The notes under the pieces are model-generated. The model was given only the letters and a program-made list of their open reading frames with translations, did no database searches and was not told the origin of the DNA. A program made the translations under genes and the position numbers. Of a stretch of 27,043 nt of DNA, positions 1 to 13,100 are shown piece after piece. Origin of the DNA: Plakobranchus ocellatus (Eukaryota; Mollusca; Gastropoda; Plakobranchidae); NCBI GenBank assembly GCA_019648995.1, contig BLXT01007928.1, positions 2,767,321 through 2,794,363 of the forward strand. Reading direction: 5' to 3'. Position 1 is the first letter of the stretch; each line of letters opens with the position of its first letter.

Positions 1-25
1 CCCACACACACACACACACACACAC
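1..25. repeat. (CA)n microsatellite
   Basis: About eleven CA units follow CCCA at the very start of the window. The array may continue upstream, so its length is a minimum. Confidence 0.95.
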
Positions 26-976
26 GAGTTAAGAAAAAAATAAGGGTATTGAAAGGGAGGTGAATCAAAAGAAACTGAGCCTCTGTCAGTTTTTTCTTTT
101 TTATCTGGATTAGTTGAATCCACTCTAAAGCTGTTGTAAAAAAGAGACAACTAAAAAAAAAAGGCATACCATTATGTCCTGTGGAATTGGTAAACAATCT
201 CCCAATGCATTTTGTGCTTTATTTTTCGTTCCATTTTGAAATGCCGTTTTACAAACCTGGGTCTAGCTGGCGTCTAGAATGCCTTAAGTAAATTTGTATG
301 GTGACATCCAAATAATGCGTTTTTTAATTTTAAAATGGTTGTTTATAGTAGAGATATCTGTTTTAACTTCTGCAAGATAAGTTATGCGATTTATCATCAT
401 GAGTCAGGATCCCATCTACATTCATTTATTGTGACTGCAACCAAAATGCTATGTAAAGGTCATTTTTTAATAGTTATAAGATATATCATTTTATAAATTT
501 GTAAAATATTTCTATTTCTTTTCCAGTTTGACTATGTACATTTTTAAAATACATCCTGACATATCGTCTCGGATATTTTTCTGAGCATTATGATTGGTGC
601 ATAATAAGTTTATTGATCTCTTGTTGATATAATGATCCAATTCATCTTGTTGACCTTGTCTGCTTCTGGTGTATGATAATATTGTCAATCATATTAATTA
701 AAATTATTTAATTTTTTTCCCCATACGATTTTGGATTATGGGTCTAAGATGCCTTTTTAAAGAGGATCAGATATATTCTCAAATAAAATGTATGACATCA
801 AAGCTTTTTAAGCTCTTTTAAGACTGAATCTATTGAGAAATATTGCTCCTTGTTTTTCTTTTACTTTTGAGTGGGTTAAGTATGCGTGATAATTTTCCCA
901 TGTTATATGCCACCTGTTGTCATTTTGGCTATCTCAAGAAATATAAAATCTTAACTTGCTATCTTTTTTACTTTAG
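1..976 (+). other. Intron (3' part) upstream of the first visible exon
   Basis: No open frame here resembles the missing first Kelch repeat, and no promoter or start codon for the gene is visible. The stretch is AT-rich, starts in a CA microsatellite and ends in a pyrimidine-rich acceptor (ACTTTAG at 970-976). It is best read as the 3' part of the preceding intron; the first exon or exons lie outside the window. Confidence 0.85.
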
Positions 977-1198
977 CAACTAACCAGTGGTTTGTACCTG
1001 CTGTGCGTGGTGATATTCCACCTGGATGTGCTGCCTATGGATTCATATGTGATGGAACGCGTATCCTTGTTTTTGGAGGAATGGTTGAGTATGGAAAGTA
1101 TTCCAATGAGCTGTATGAGCTTCAGGCATCCAGATGGGAGTGGAAAAGGCTCAAACCCAAATCTCCAAAAGGGGGAGCACCACCATGTCCCCGCTTAG
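977..1198 (+). CDS. HCFC1: HCFC1 exon 1 of window: Kelch repeat 2
   Basis: Residues 1-75. It begins with the last two bases of a split codon (phase 1) and reads [17 protein letters not shown], then the Kelch glycine pair in [20 protein letters not shown]. The conserved PPCPRLG stretch contains the proline (codon 1183-1185) equivalent to human Pro134, whose change to Ser causes the hamster tsBN67 temperature-sensitive arrest. It ends with one base before GTAGGC. The following intron is 382 bases with nothing recognised. Confidence 0.97.
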   Translation, partial: QLTSGLYLLCVVIFHLDVLPMDSYVMERVSLFLEEWLSMESIPMSCMSFRHPDGSGKGSNPNLQKGEHHHVPA

Positions 1199-4100
1199 GT
1201 AGGCTGATATTCCTAATTAAGTAGCAGCATTTATTCTTCTGAATTAATGTTAAAGTCATTGGAAAGGGTGCTTTAAGATTTTGACTTGAATAATTTAGTA
1301 GTCATGAGATTGGTTACAGTAATTCCTTGCTTTTTTCATTTTCCATAATGCTAGAATATTTTGAACACATTATAGTTTACTTAGCAATATCGTGTGTTAC
1401 GGCTGCATCTTGTCTCAAATGGGAGCAGAATTAAAAAAGCGACATTTCTGACCAAATTAAATGTTTTCAAATTTTATCTTTTTGGGGATGTTGCTTTTAT
1501 TTTGTTTTCTTAGACATAATATGTTGTACCAGTTTCAAACTTGTGACTCATAATTTTGTTTTTCTTAATTGATTTTACAGGACACAGTTTTACTTTGCTT
1601 GGTAATAAAGGTTATCTTTTTGGCGGCCTTGCAAATGACAGTGAGGATCCCAAAAATAACATACCAAGGTTTGTTGCTTTGATTGAAATAGATGAAATTT
1701 ATCTTTTTTCTCTCTCTTTGTTTTTTTTCATACATTTTATTAATATAACTATTTGAGGCTGTGCTATAATTTTGTCTTAGGCTAAGCTGTACCACATTCT
1801 GGGGATTAAAAAAATATCTTGTGGTCAACTATTCTAGAGCATTGTCCCATCCTCTGTGCCTTCAGAAGCCAGGTATCCAGGAAGCTGATTTGTTGGCTTA
1901 ATTTGCATGAATGTTTTATTCTGTGTGGGTTTTGCTTTGCTCAAAATAGCAGTTGTCTTGGCATCCAAAACTTCGTCAGCCAGCACAACTTAAATTTTTG
2001 AGTATTTTCATTCAAATAGACTCATGTTTATAAATACCATTTGTGTTTGTAAGAACAAGAATCAAGAGTTGACATTGTTATCTAAAAGACAAAATCTTTT
2101 GTATTTCTGCTCTCAATCAACCTTTTGCCCCTTCTTTTTTTTCTCCCTTTCACCAGGTATCTGAATGACTTGTACACCTTGGAGCTTAGACCAATGTCTA
2201 ATCAGCTGTCATGGGATTTGCCCAGCATAGTTGGAGTACCTCCACCTCCCAGGGAATCCCACTCAGCAGCATCGTACACAGAAAAGGATGGGCGTCGCCC
2301 CAGGCTGTTCATATATGGTGGTATGAGTGGCTGCCGCCTGGGGGATTTGTGGATGCTTGATGCTGGTAAGGTTATATTCATTATGAGATAGTTTGACTGA
2401 AATGAATACATAGATTTTCAAGTTTTCTCTTGACAGTTATTCTTTTATTTGTATCATTTTTCTCATTTTGCAATATATGACATCGTAGTCAAGCATCTTA
2501 TTGCACAGAAAATTTGTTTTGTGATATTTCATTGGTTTCTCTCTTTCTCTCTTTCTCTCTCTCTCTAGAAATATTATAAATGATTTATTGTGCTGGCATA
2601 TTGCTGGTAAATGATTACCCTTTTAGGCCTCTCATAACATAAATAAAGAAAGTAAACCTTTTGCATCGTTTATTTCAGATTTCCATTGAGGATCTTCATA
2701 TATTCCTATTCAGCGGACAAATAATTGAGCAATATGAACCATCATCCTGTTCGCTTGTCAGTGTTATCAGGCATTGATTCCCACACAAGCTAAAAAACTC
2801 CCTGTCTTACGATACCCTTCCGCCTCAGCAGATTTTTTTCTGTAGCCAGTTCCTAATATTGTATATTGACCTTTGTTTTGGTCTAACATACTTCTCTTTC
2901 CTAGCTTTGCTTATTAACTTGAAGATGTTTTCCAAAGCGTCTTGTCGTTTTTTACGACCAGAAATGTTTACGGTTCTTTCTTTTTCTGTTTTTAACAGCT
3001 TAGTTTCATGTTCAGCTCTTTCAAAATATCATCATTTCTATTGTTTGCTGTCCAGGGTATTCTCATTTCAAAGGAGTTTAGCCTTTCTTAGTGAGTTTTT
3101 GAAAACACCCACTCTTTGTATCCATAGGTTGCAATTGGAAAAAAATACATGATCTTATAATATTCATTTGTATTTGTTTCTTGTTTTTTTTTCCATAGCG
3201 TCTCAACTTCTTTCATCTGTGTTACAGTTACAACTTTTCTTCTGAAGTTTTATCATTGCATTCGATTTTCAATCCAACATACTCAAAACATTCTAGATTT
3301 TCTACTTTTCTTCATCTGTATTTTCTTTTAAAAAATGCTTATCTATCAATATCAACCATTTTTTTTTCTTTACATTCATCAGTAGCCCTTTAATTTCTTT
3401 TGGCTCTTTCACCAAACTTTGTTGTAGTGGAGAGCAATGCTATGTTGTTAATAAACCTTGAATCTCTTTAGTCCAGGGGACATGTGTGAGATTAATATTT
3501 GTGGATGCTGAGCCACAGCTTGGTTTACAAATTGCACCGCACTAGAGTGGGATTGCTGTTACAGCTAAGAATGTTATTTTACATTGCCCACACAATGGAA
3601 CTTTTGTACAAATTCTTTTAAAGAAAGAAGTAGGGCTTTAATGATATTATTGTTGTAAGCCAAAGCCATTATAAATTGATTTTGGATTTTTGTATGGTTT
3701 AAATCCCAAAGTAAAATTATCTAACCATCCATAATTTTTCTTAGTGGGCATTTACAAAGTATGGGGCAATTATTTTTTACTGCTGGGATTTATTTTCTGA
3801 ATAAAATTTGTGATGCAAATGTGATTGTTTTTTTGTTTTTTTCCAGAAACAATGGCTTGGGTTCAACCAGTAGTCAATGGAATGCCACCTCTTCCACGAA
3901 GTCTTCATTCTGCCACTGTGATTGGCAATCGTATGTTTGTATTTGGTGGCTGGGTGCCTCTCGTCATGGATGATGTCAAAGTTGCCTCGCATGAAAAGGA
4001 GTGGAAGTGTACAAATACTCTGGCTTCTTTAAATCTAGGTGTGGTTTTGTATTCATTTTGTTTCATTTAGCTGGTTTTTAAGAAGTTGTAAAGATATATT

Positions 4101-7100
4101 CATATGCGACTTAATTGATGCATGCAGTGACTTTCATTCGTACAAATTTTAAGAAATTGAGACTGTGTTGAGAGTTAATTATTTTTATGATTCATTAGTT
4201 TTGTATCAGTCAAGAGGGATACTTAGGCAATAATGAAAGACCGCCTTTTATTATGGTATGCCTTGTTTACTTTATTTTATTATTATTTTTCTTTTTTATA
4301 AAGAAACCATGTCTTGGGAGCCTCTTGCAATGGAAGTATTTGAAGATGCATTGCCCCGTGCGAGAGCTGGCCACTGTGCAGTAGCCATTAACACACGTTT
4401 GTACATTTGGAGTGGCCGTGATGGTTACAGAAAGGCTTGGAATAACCAGGTGAACATATGATATGGTTATTACATAGACGCATATAGTATTGCAATAGCA
4501 CTTCTGAAACTAAATTTGCATATATGAGAATTATGAAAGCCAATGTTTTCTTATGAGAGCCAAAGCATCTAAAATCAGAGATATGAAATGAACTGCGCAA
4601 ACTGCATAGAAAAGAGATAATGCATGTAAATTTTTAGTGATCAAACTTGAGTTTTGTTTTCAATGCCAAAACAATAGCTTTGAGCTGAGATCAAAGACTG
4701 ATTACCATTAACAAATAATAAGCAAATTTTTGGGCTGGATGCAAACCAACACAGCAGATTAAAGAAATGTTGTGTCTGAATTGCGTGCAAGTAATTTATA
4801 GTTAACTTATTTGGTTTTAATTTCTTTTCAGGTCTGCTTCAAAGATTTGTGGTTTCTTGAAACAGGTAACTATTACAAAAAAAATCTAAGAACATATGAA
4901 ATGTATTTTTTCGTCATTGTTCTTTCAATGCCTCGTGTGTGTGCGGGGGGGATCTGATTTCGGGTTGAAACTCAAATATATACAGAGTTTGGTGAAAAGC
5001 AGATTTATGCCAAACTTCAGATGAAATTGAAATATTTCGTACCTTAGAAAGACTGCTCTGAAATTTATAGATTATCTATTTTTCTTATTGCTGGGGCTGG
5101 CAGTTTAACACTATAAATTTTTGAATCCTTCAGTCTGTTGAAGTTGATTAGCCACAATATGCTTGGATTGATGAATCATTCTATTTGATAAGTAACAATT
5201 TTCCTCTAGGCTTGTGAATTCACATTCACCAAATAAGAGTTATACTGCACAACTGTCATATTCAAGAACAGAGATTATTGTTTTAATAAATTTTCTCCTG
5301 AATTGTCTTAGTGGTTAAAAGCGAAGATACAGTGAAATTGATATAGCTAATTTTATTATACATGGTTTAATTGAAAAAGCTTTTCTAGAGCTTGAAATTT
5401 CAAATACTGTAAGCAGTCTGATTAAGCTATGGATGAGGTGACCTCAGAGTCGTGTTTTAAAATGATTTTGTTGTTCATAGGGTCCAACTCAGGAAATTTC
5501 AATCTTTTCTCTAATGGCAATTCAAAATTTTTTTTTTTAGAAAAACCTCCAGCACCATCTCGCGTGCAGCTTGTGCGTGCAAGTACCAATCTGCTGGAAG
5601 TGTCCTGGGGAGCTGTTCCTACGGCAGAGGCCTATCTCTTGCAGCTACAGAAATACGACCTGCCACCAGCCACCACTGCTCCAGGCACTACTCCTTCATC
5701 AGTAACAACTGCTGCAGCCTCCTCTCCTGCTGTTGGAACTCCTGTGCCAGCTCTCACAGCATCGGCTCAGGTACATCTGTGGTTGTTGATTTCCTCCAGA
5801 TGGCCCACTGGTTTTGTGTTATTTAACTTTTTCATTAAGTTACGCTGCAGAGTGCACCATTAAAAAATGTGATACATTTCGTCAGTTAATGAAACCTATT
5901 GTGGCAAATAAATAAAACAATTTTTAGATAAGTGATCAGTCAACCCCCCCAAAAAAAATCTGTTTTGCAATAATTTGATTTGAAATGAAAAATATTTTTT
6001 ATACTTTACATATTTATCATTATCACACAAAAATATGAGCAAAAAGGTTGCAGGTTCAGAAAGTAAATAACCTGTGGAAAATAACATGGCCCTCGCTATA
6101 GTAGGCTGCAGACAAAGAAAAATTTATCTCAAAGGGCTCATTGTCATTTGCCTTGGAACTAATAAGAGTAATGATTCGAAGTAGATCAAAGAAATTTTAT
6201 GACAAAAAATATGCCACTTACATGAAAGACTCATAAAAAAAACTTTTTAAAAATGAAAAAAGCATTGTCATCAGCATCTGCCTTACCTGTAAGTTTTTCG
6301 CCCAGAAAATGAAATAAATCTGTAATTTTAAATAACTCCTGAGCTTAAATTGGTTCATTTAAGGTTGTTCAGCTGTAAAGAGGCCTATTGTTTTTATCCA
6401 ATTTTTAATATTGAAAAGGCCCACAAAAAAATGTGATACATTTTATCAAAGACAGGGAGGATTCGAAACTCATTTGGACTGCTCTTGATGCACCTATTAA
6501 AAGTTTGTGCCATTTTTTTCCTTAAGAATGAGGTTTGCTTTTCACAGGTTATCACACATTTTCTTCAACATATATTGAAATTTTTGTAAATGTGTATAAA
6601 GGTTTTAAGTGCCATTTTTACCCTTGGAATTTTTTAGGCTCAAACCCCCGTGGCTGCTACTTCCAGCAGCACTGCACCAGTTGTTGTCACACCAGTAACA
6701 CCCACGGCAATCGTGCAGCAAGCAAGACCTCAGCTTCAGTTCACACCAGCTCAACCAGGAATAGTCCGTACACCAGCATCTGGTTAGTGCTGCTAAAGTT
6801 TTGTTCGTCCAATACTATTATTTTTGCCATGTTTGTCTCTTAGTGATTTTCTGTTTTATAGTGTTTGTTTTTTTTAACTGTATTTGTAACAGTAATCGTA
6901 TGATTGTGAATGTGTTCCTGCCTTCTGTAGTATGTTATCTGCTGTGAGATTTTTTTAATTTTTAAAGGCATTTTAACAATCTCTCGCACATGTTCACCAT
7001 TTTACTTTTGATTTTTTTTTTCCATGAAGTTCTTATTTGATTTACTCCTTTAATTATGGAAATGTTGACTTCTTTCATAATGTAGTTGTTGTTTTTTTTT

Positions 7101-10100
7101 AAAGAAGTTTTTTTTTTCTCATTCTTTGAAGTTTTTCATTTTTATGTAATTGATTATTTTCAAAATGACATCTTTCTTAAATCACTGCACTGACACTCAA
7201 TTCCTTTAAAATGATCATGCAGTGACCACTCTAATGTACAGTCCAAGTGTGAATCCATGAAAATATTTTTTCTTCCAACTTTTGTGACCACTTATAAATT
7301 CTTTGGGCTGTCTGTAATTATTTGTTATCCATTCATTTTACCTAGTAAATTTTTACAATTTAAACTTGCATGTTAATTTCGGTAGTTACTACTTGGTAGA
7401 TGATGATAGGACCGCTCTCCCTCAGATCTTCATTTTGCCACTCATAGCTTTCTTTTCACTACTAGGGCATCCAATCCGCACTGTGACCAGTGTGGTGTCA
7501 CCTCTGAGCACTGGTCACTCCCCACAGATGATCAGAGGTAGAAGTATGGAAACTACCTTCATCTTTTCCACCATAAACACTTATCTATGCACGCTTTGTA
7601 CTCAGGCATGGTTGCTAAGGACTTTTCATAATGTTTGGTTGTTTGTTTTATTCCCCCATATTTATCAGCCTGTTTATTCACATCATAATTTTTTGGGTTT
7701 TCAACATTTTTTATAAAGCAACAAAAAAAGAAAAAAAAAAAGAATTTAATTTCAATGTATTTCTGCAACCTTGAGGATGAGAGCAATCTACATTTCTTGC
7801 TACCATATGTTTTCTTCAGTGTTGTTTTTTCTCTCTTTTTTTTTTTTTTTTTACTTAAAATCTTAGATCTTTTGCATGTCACCTAACACTATCTTAATTT
7901 CATTTGCAATTGTTTCAAGACAAAATTTTGAAAAAAATGGTTTTTTTTTGTGTTTGTCTTGTTTCTTTTGATTTATGATGAGTTCCTGGCTGAGTTACTG
8001 CAATCTGTGAACCCCAATCTTTTTTTATTATTTTTAAAGGCTTAATCCTTTCATTTTAAATTTGTTTATAAATATGAAAGGACCACAATACAGGTAGTAA
8101 GTCAACAACATGTAATATAATTTTTGTTTTTTTATGTCTTCTTTGGAAACTTTTTTCTACTTTCCTGACTTCCCCTATGTAGACATATATATCCTATTTT
8201 TTTCCTTTTTTTTCCCCACTTTATAAGCTGTGGTTGCTTTTGCTTTTCTTTTTGGTCACCAAAAAGATGTAAAAGATCTAGATATCGCATCATCATTCCA
8301 CTGAATTTTTTTGCAAATAACATATAAGAGGATATGAATGAAAAAGCATAACAACAGTTTCTTGTTGATCACATATGTTCTGTATCGTGGGCCTTTTTCC
8401 ACGCCTTCATTTTTGCAGCAATTCCAGCACTTTTTTTAGTTTCCCTGTGTCTTTCATGTCTAATGTTAAAATATAGAGCAATTGAAGATTGGAGGTCCTT
8501 TCAAGAGTTGCTGAGACAATGACTGCACTCATCAAACTGAAAACAATATGGAGAGAGGATAACATAATTATGGACTGCAATATCAGACTCCTGCAAACAT
8601 TCATGTTCTTTCCATCTTCCACGTATATGAGACACAGTCTTATGGCAGATCTACAAAAGGGGATACAGATATTGGAAACGAGATGCTATCGCAACATCCA
8701 ATTATTTGAACCATATCACCAATGAACAGGTCCACCAGACCACCCAACAGTACATGGGCTTTTGCAAAGGCTTATCAATAACAATGAAGAAGAGGAAGCT
8801 GAGTGTTATGGCCAGGTCACCAGATCGTGTGGCCTTGCAAATTCAAGTCTTTAAGGCACAGCAGAGGAAGGCAGAAAAAATTTGAATGACAACATCCCAA
8901 GATTGGACAGGGAACTAAGGCCCTTTTACACAATCAAGGCAAATGGAGCAAGCTAGTGTGCAGCTCTTCCAGCTTCAAACAGTTCTCATAATAGACAGCT
9001 TGTAGTCATCACGTTATTATACTATGAATATTATTTTTCCAAGATTTTACCATGCGAGATGGGCACCTATCAATCAGTACAACTTGACACAAACAATATC
9101 TGACATAACCAGATACTTTTTTTTAATGATGATTTTGGCAATATTATCGGGTTGAATGGGGGCCTTTTTTTTTCCCCCTTTTCTTGTAAGTATTCATTGA
9201 GATTAAGGTCTTTAATTATTTATTATGTTAGCACAATTTTTTTTTTTTTTTTGTGCTTTGCCTCATTGTTAGATCTTGAGGCATTAGTTTTTTATATGAA
9301 ACAGCAAGGTGAAGCAAGATCGTATTCAAGATTGATCTAAACTTTCCAGTTTTTGTGTGCCATCTACATATTTTATGTTGCACAGCTCTTATGATATTAT
9401 TATTTTTGGAACAGGCTTTTCCTACATTTTCCCAAAAGTTCTGAAATGTGACTTCCCAGGTTAACTTGATATTAAAATATTGTTATTTTTGCATTGTGCA
9501 TATGTGCTTTGATAAGATTTTTTTTTTCAAATTGATACTGTGTAGTCGTGGTTTATTTAAAGTTCACAATTTTTCAAAAAAAATTTTTTTTTTTGGGGGG
9601 GGGGGCTCTCTTTTGTCTTTGCATGGCAAACCTTTTGCTTCTCCAAGCATACGCTCTTTAAGATTTTATTTCTGCAATTTTGCACGTATTTGTGTCTAAT
9701 TTAAAAAAATATATATCTCACGTTTTTCTCTGCATCCTGCCTTTCAACATTTGGGATGCATGGTATTAAAAAAGGGTTTATAATTATTCATAACCTTTAC
9801 TGTCATGGATGGCTCTGAGGTTCTTTTTGCATGCCTAAATTACAACTATTTAACTGTATAGATTAGATGTTGCAATTTTTGCATTGCATATTTACTGTCT
9901 TGGAAGAACGAAGACAATTGTCATCAGCCATAAGATGTTTTGCAATGTTCTGCATTTTTTTTATTTTTGTCTTATATTGCTTTTGATTTTTTCCTCATCA
10001 TTTACATTTTTTTAACCCTTTTTCATGCAATTTTTTGTTGAAGTTGAAACTACTGAAGAAAAAAATTATGACTGTTATGAAATTATAAAGACTTAATGTC

Positions 10101-13100
10101 GAACTTCATAAAATTATAAATATATAGATTATGTTCACTTACTCCTTTAATAACCAGTTTGACTTTTAGTCTTTAGCAGTTTTAATTTTGTCACTAAGTG
10201 ATCACGCTTATTCTAATAATATTTTCCTGTTTTAATTCATATGAAGTATTTATGTCAACTGTATTAAAAAAGTTACTCTTTAGTTTGCATTTCAAGCAAA
10301 GTAGTTACACGTGCATGTAGTGAGAAATAATATTCTCACAGGAATAACTGTTCTGGCATGGGCAATTTGGAAATTTTTTTCATCATAAGGTTAGGTACTT
10401 AGAGCGTTTTTGGTCTCTTTGCCAATGTTTTATGGTTCAAGTGTCCTATCTAAGAATTGTCCTGTTCTTTTTTTTTTCAAACATGTTTATAGTAAGTTTT
10501 TTTTTCAAGTTTTTGACGGTGAATACAATTTAAGACAACAAAATGAAAAAGTCTTATCTTCAAATCTAGTGGTAAAAAAAATCTGTACTTACAACTGTAA
10601 AGAGATAAAGGTGGTCGAATTCCATCAAAGGACCATAATGTTTGGTTCTTTCTAGTGTTAATACTAATACCCATGCATTATCATTGCAGAAAAATTTAGA
10701 AGGTTGGTTTGACATTGTCTTACAATTTGTATGTATTTTTTTTTTTTTGTATTTACCCCTCTTTAGTCAAAGTTGTAAAACCGAGTCATAGAATAGCTAT
10801 TTCAAAAATTGGATATCTTCATAATTATTTTGATTTTTTGTATTGGCAGTCACAGCTCCTCCGCGCATCAGGGCATCGATGACAATCACCCCTGTGTCCA
10901 ACACCATACGAGTAGCAACACCTCAGATGGCCAATGTTAGCCAGGCTGTTCAGAGGATTGGAAATGCTACTGTCACAGTGAGATAAAACTTTAAAATAAC
11001 CTAAGCGACAAGAGAAAAATGTAAAAAAATAAAGAATGCATCTCTTCTCAATCATCATGAGCCTTCAGTCTCAAAGCCAAATATTTTTTAGCTTTTTTGC
11101 TTTAAATACATAAGTGAATGCAGGTTTCTTTTTAAACAATTTCTGTTTTTTTTGACAAAGCTGCTTGTTCTCAGGTTTTGCACTGCACATCTTGCTTCAC
11201 AAGAAAAAATAGCAATTTACTTAACGATTTCAAACATTAAAAACTATCAGTTCATTCATGCTAAGATTACACATTGGTTTGCAATAAAATTCATGTCTTT
11301 CCTTACCTGTGAATGCTCTCTTATTGACAATGAGTATTGCAGAAATTTTTAATTTAGCTTTTATTAAAATTTTACATTGTATTTTTTTTATTAATTTTTT
11401 TTAAATATTGGTTTTTATATATATATATATTTTTTTTTTTTTTTTGCCGTAACAGACCACTGGTAGCATGTCCGGTATTGCAGCTTTGGCAGCAGCTGCA
11501 GCGGCCACCCAAAAAATTCCAGGCACACCAGCCAGTGCTACCAGCACACCATCTTCTGGCATTAAAGTTGTCACACCCACTATTGTTACCCCTGGTGGCG
11601 TCAAAGTAACACCTGTTGGAGCAAAACTTACAGGTCAGTGGCATCTTAAAGTTTTGAAAGCAGAGGCAATTTGATTTGAAAATTTTGAGAAATCAAAGGG
11701 TTGATTCATACCTTCCATAAAAACAGGAGGATGTAGAAAGCAGTGGTCTCACAGCTATGTCTCATCAATTCAAAAGAAAAGAATATTGTGGGATCAGCTA
11801 TCTTTTTAGGGGGAAGTAAAATTTGTTTGTGTCTTTAACATTTAGTACAAAGTATTCAATTTTTGTTTGAAAGTTGAATTGTGGGTTTCTTCTTTCTTGG
11901 AAATTGTCAACATTATAGCTACTGATTGGTACAATATCAGTCAATTCATTTTTTTTTTAAACCCAAGGTGCAATTTCAGCACTTAGAGAATTGTCACCAC
12001 CAAACCTGAGAAATGATAGGAGTGAATTTTGTTTACTCATATCTAATGGCAAAAAGTTAACCAAAACAACATAAAATGTAAGGTTTTTTATTCAGTAATA
12101 TAGCAGGGGGTTTTGGGGTTGGTTTTTTTTTGTTTTTTTTTTTTATCTGAAAACATGAAAGTCTTTCAAAGTATTTAACTGAAAATTTATTCCCCCCCTA
12201 TTGTTATACTTTCGTCCACTGTCTACACACCTTTGTTGATTGAGGTTAGTTAACACATCCAGAGATCTGCAGGGACTCTCTGATGCAATTTCCAGCCCTC
12301 CTATCGACGACCTGGCCTGAAGGCCTGAGATCACATTGTTGTGGACTGTTTGTACGCACAAAAACCAAATCTTTGTTGATGGTATTCTTGTATCTAATCT
12401 AGTATCTGATACAGTCAAAGGCCACTTGTTTTTTAATTTGTAAAGGAAGATCAATTTGTCATCAGTTTTTTTTACTTCATTTTTTCAAAACCATAACTAG
12501 AAGGGATATATCTTATGCTCTGAACCTGAAAATCATAAAATGTTTGGTTCTAATACTAAAATTGAAGTGAGAATCAAAAATGCTGTGTTGCACTCGGAGG
12601 TAAGTTATGGACTATAAGTTTTCAAAAATAGCGTTTTCCTTGCTTTGTTATCAGCTTCACCAAACGCATTCATCACAGGCACCGTGGCACCTGGCACACA
12701 GACAGTTCGCGTCGCTCCTTCGGGGGCCACCATTCTCAAAGCATCAGGTTCTGGTGCCAATGTTGGGGGCAAGCAGATCATAACTGTCCACAAGGCAGGA
12801 AGCACAGGCTCTAGCCAGTCCCAGATTGTCACCTTGGTGAAAACTACACAAGGCATGGCAATGGCCAGTGTGAGTTTATTTCCTAGGGTTTTTTCTTTTT
12901 CTTTTTTTTTTTAATGTTTAATATATTTACAAAATAAGATGTTTTGCTGGAAACTTGGCCACATGAAAACAGGAATTATGTTTTGAATGGAGCATCAGAC
13001 ATTGACTGTAACTACTATCAGATCTCCCAAGACTTAAGTTTATGAGAAAATGGGTTGAGAAAGTTGATAATAATGATAAGTGCACCTGGAGTTATTGCAC

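Larger units (their letters stand above)
7538..10849 (+). other. Intron 9, 3,312 bases, longest in the window
   Basis: It contains a sense-strand retrotransposon remnant (8489-9000), an 11-base G run (9595-9605) and many T runs. Open frames in it, for example a Lys-rich one at 7559-7882 on the minus strand, are by-products of T runs. Apart from these, 7538-8480 and 9010-10849 show nothing I can support. Confidence 0.8.

Noticed and set aside
2859-3152. 97-codon + strand open frame in intron 3
   Set aside because: It is the shadow of the minus-strand retroelement remnant and resembles no protein.
6030-6110. tRNA-derived SINE boxes inside the repeat-flanked segment
   Set aside because: GGTTCAGAAA and TAGTAGGCTGC fit the B and A boxes poorly and are in the wrong order.
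7395-7510. C/D-box-like GATGATGA near exon 9 as a snoRNA
   Set aside because: The only nearby CTGA lies inside the coding exon and no terminal stem is visible.
7559-7882. 107-codon minus-strand open frame rich in Lys
   Set aside because: Lys and Phe runs come from T/A runs; no domain or conserved motif.
10978-10986. Extension of exon 10 through AGA TAA as a possible end of the coding region
   Set aside because: GTGAGA at 10978 is a good donor and exon 11 continues in phase with HCF-1 sequence.
12143-12454. 103-codon minus-strand open frame in intron 11
   Set aside because: No start context, motif or similarity that I recognise; kept only as a composition remark.
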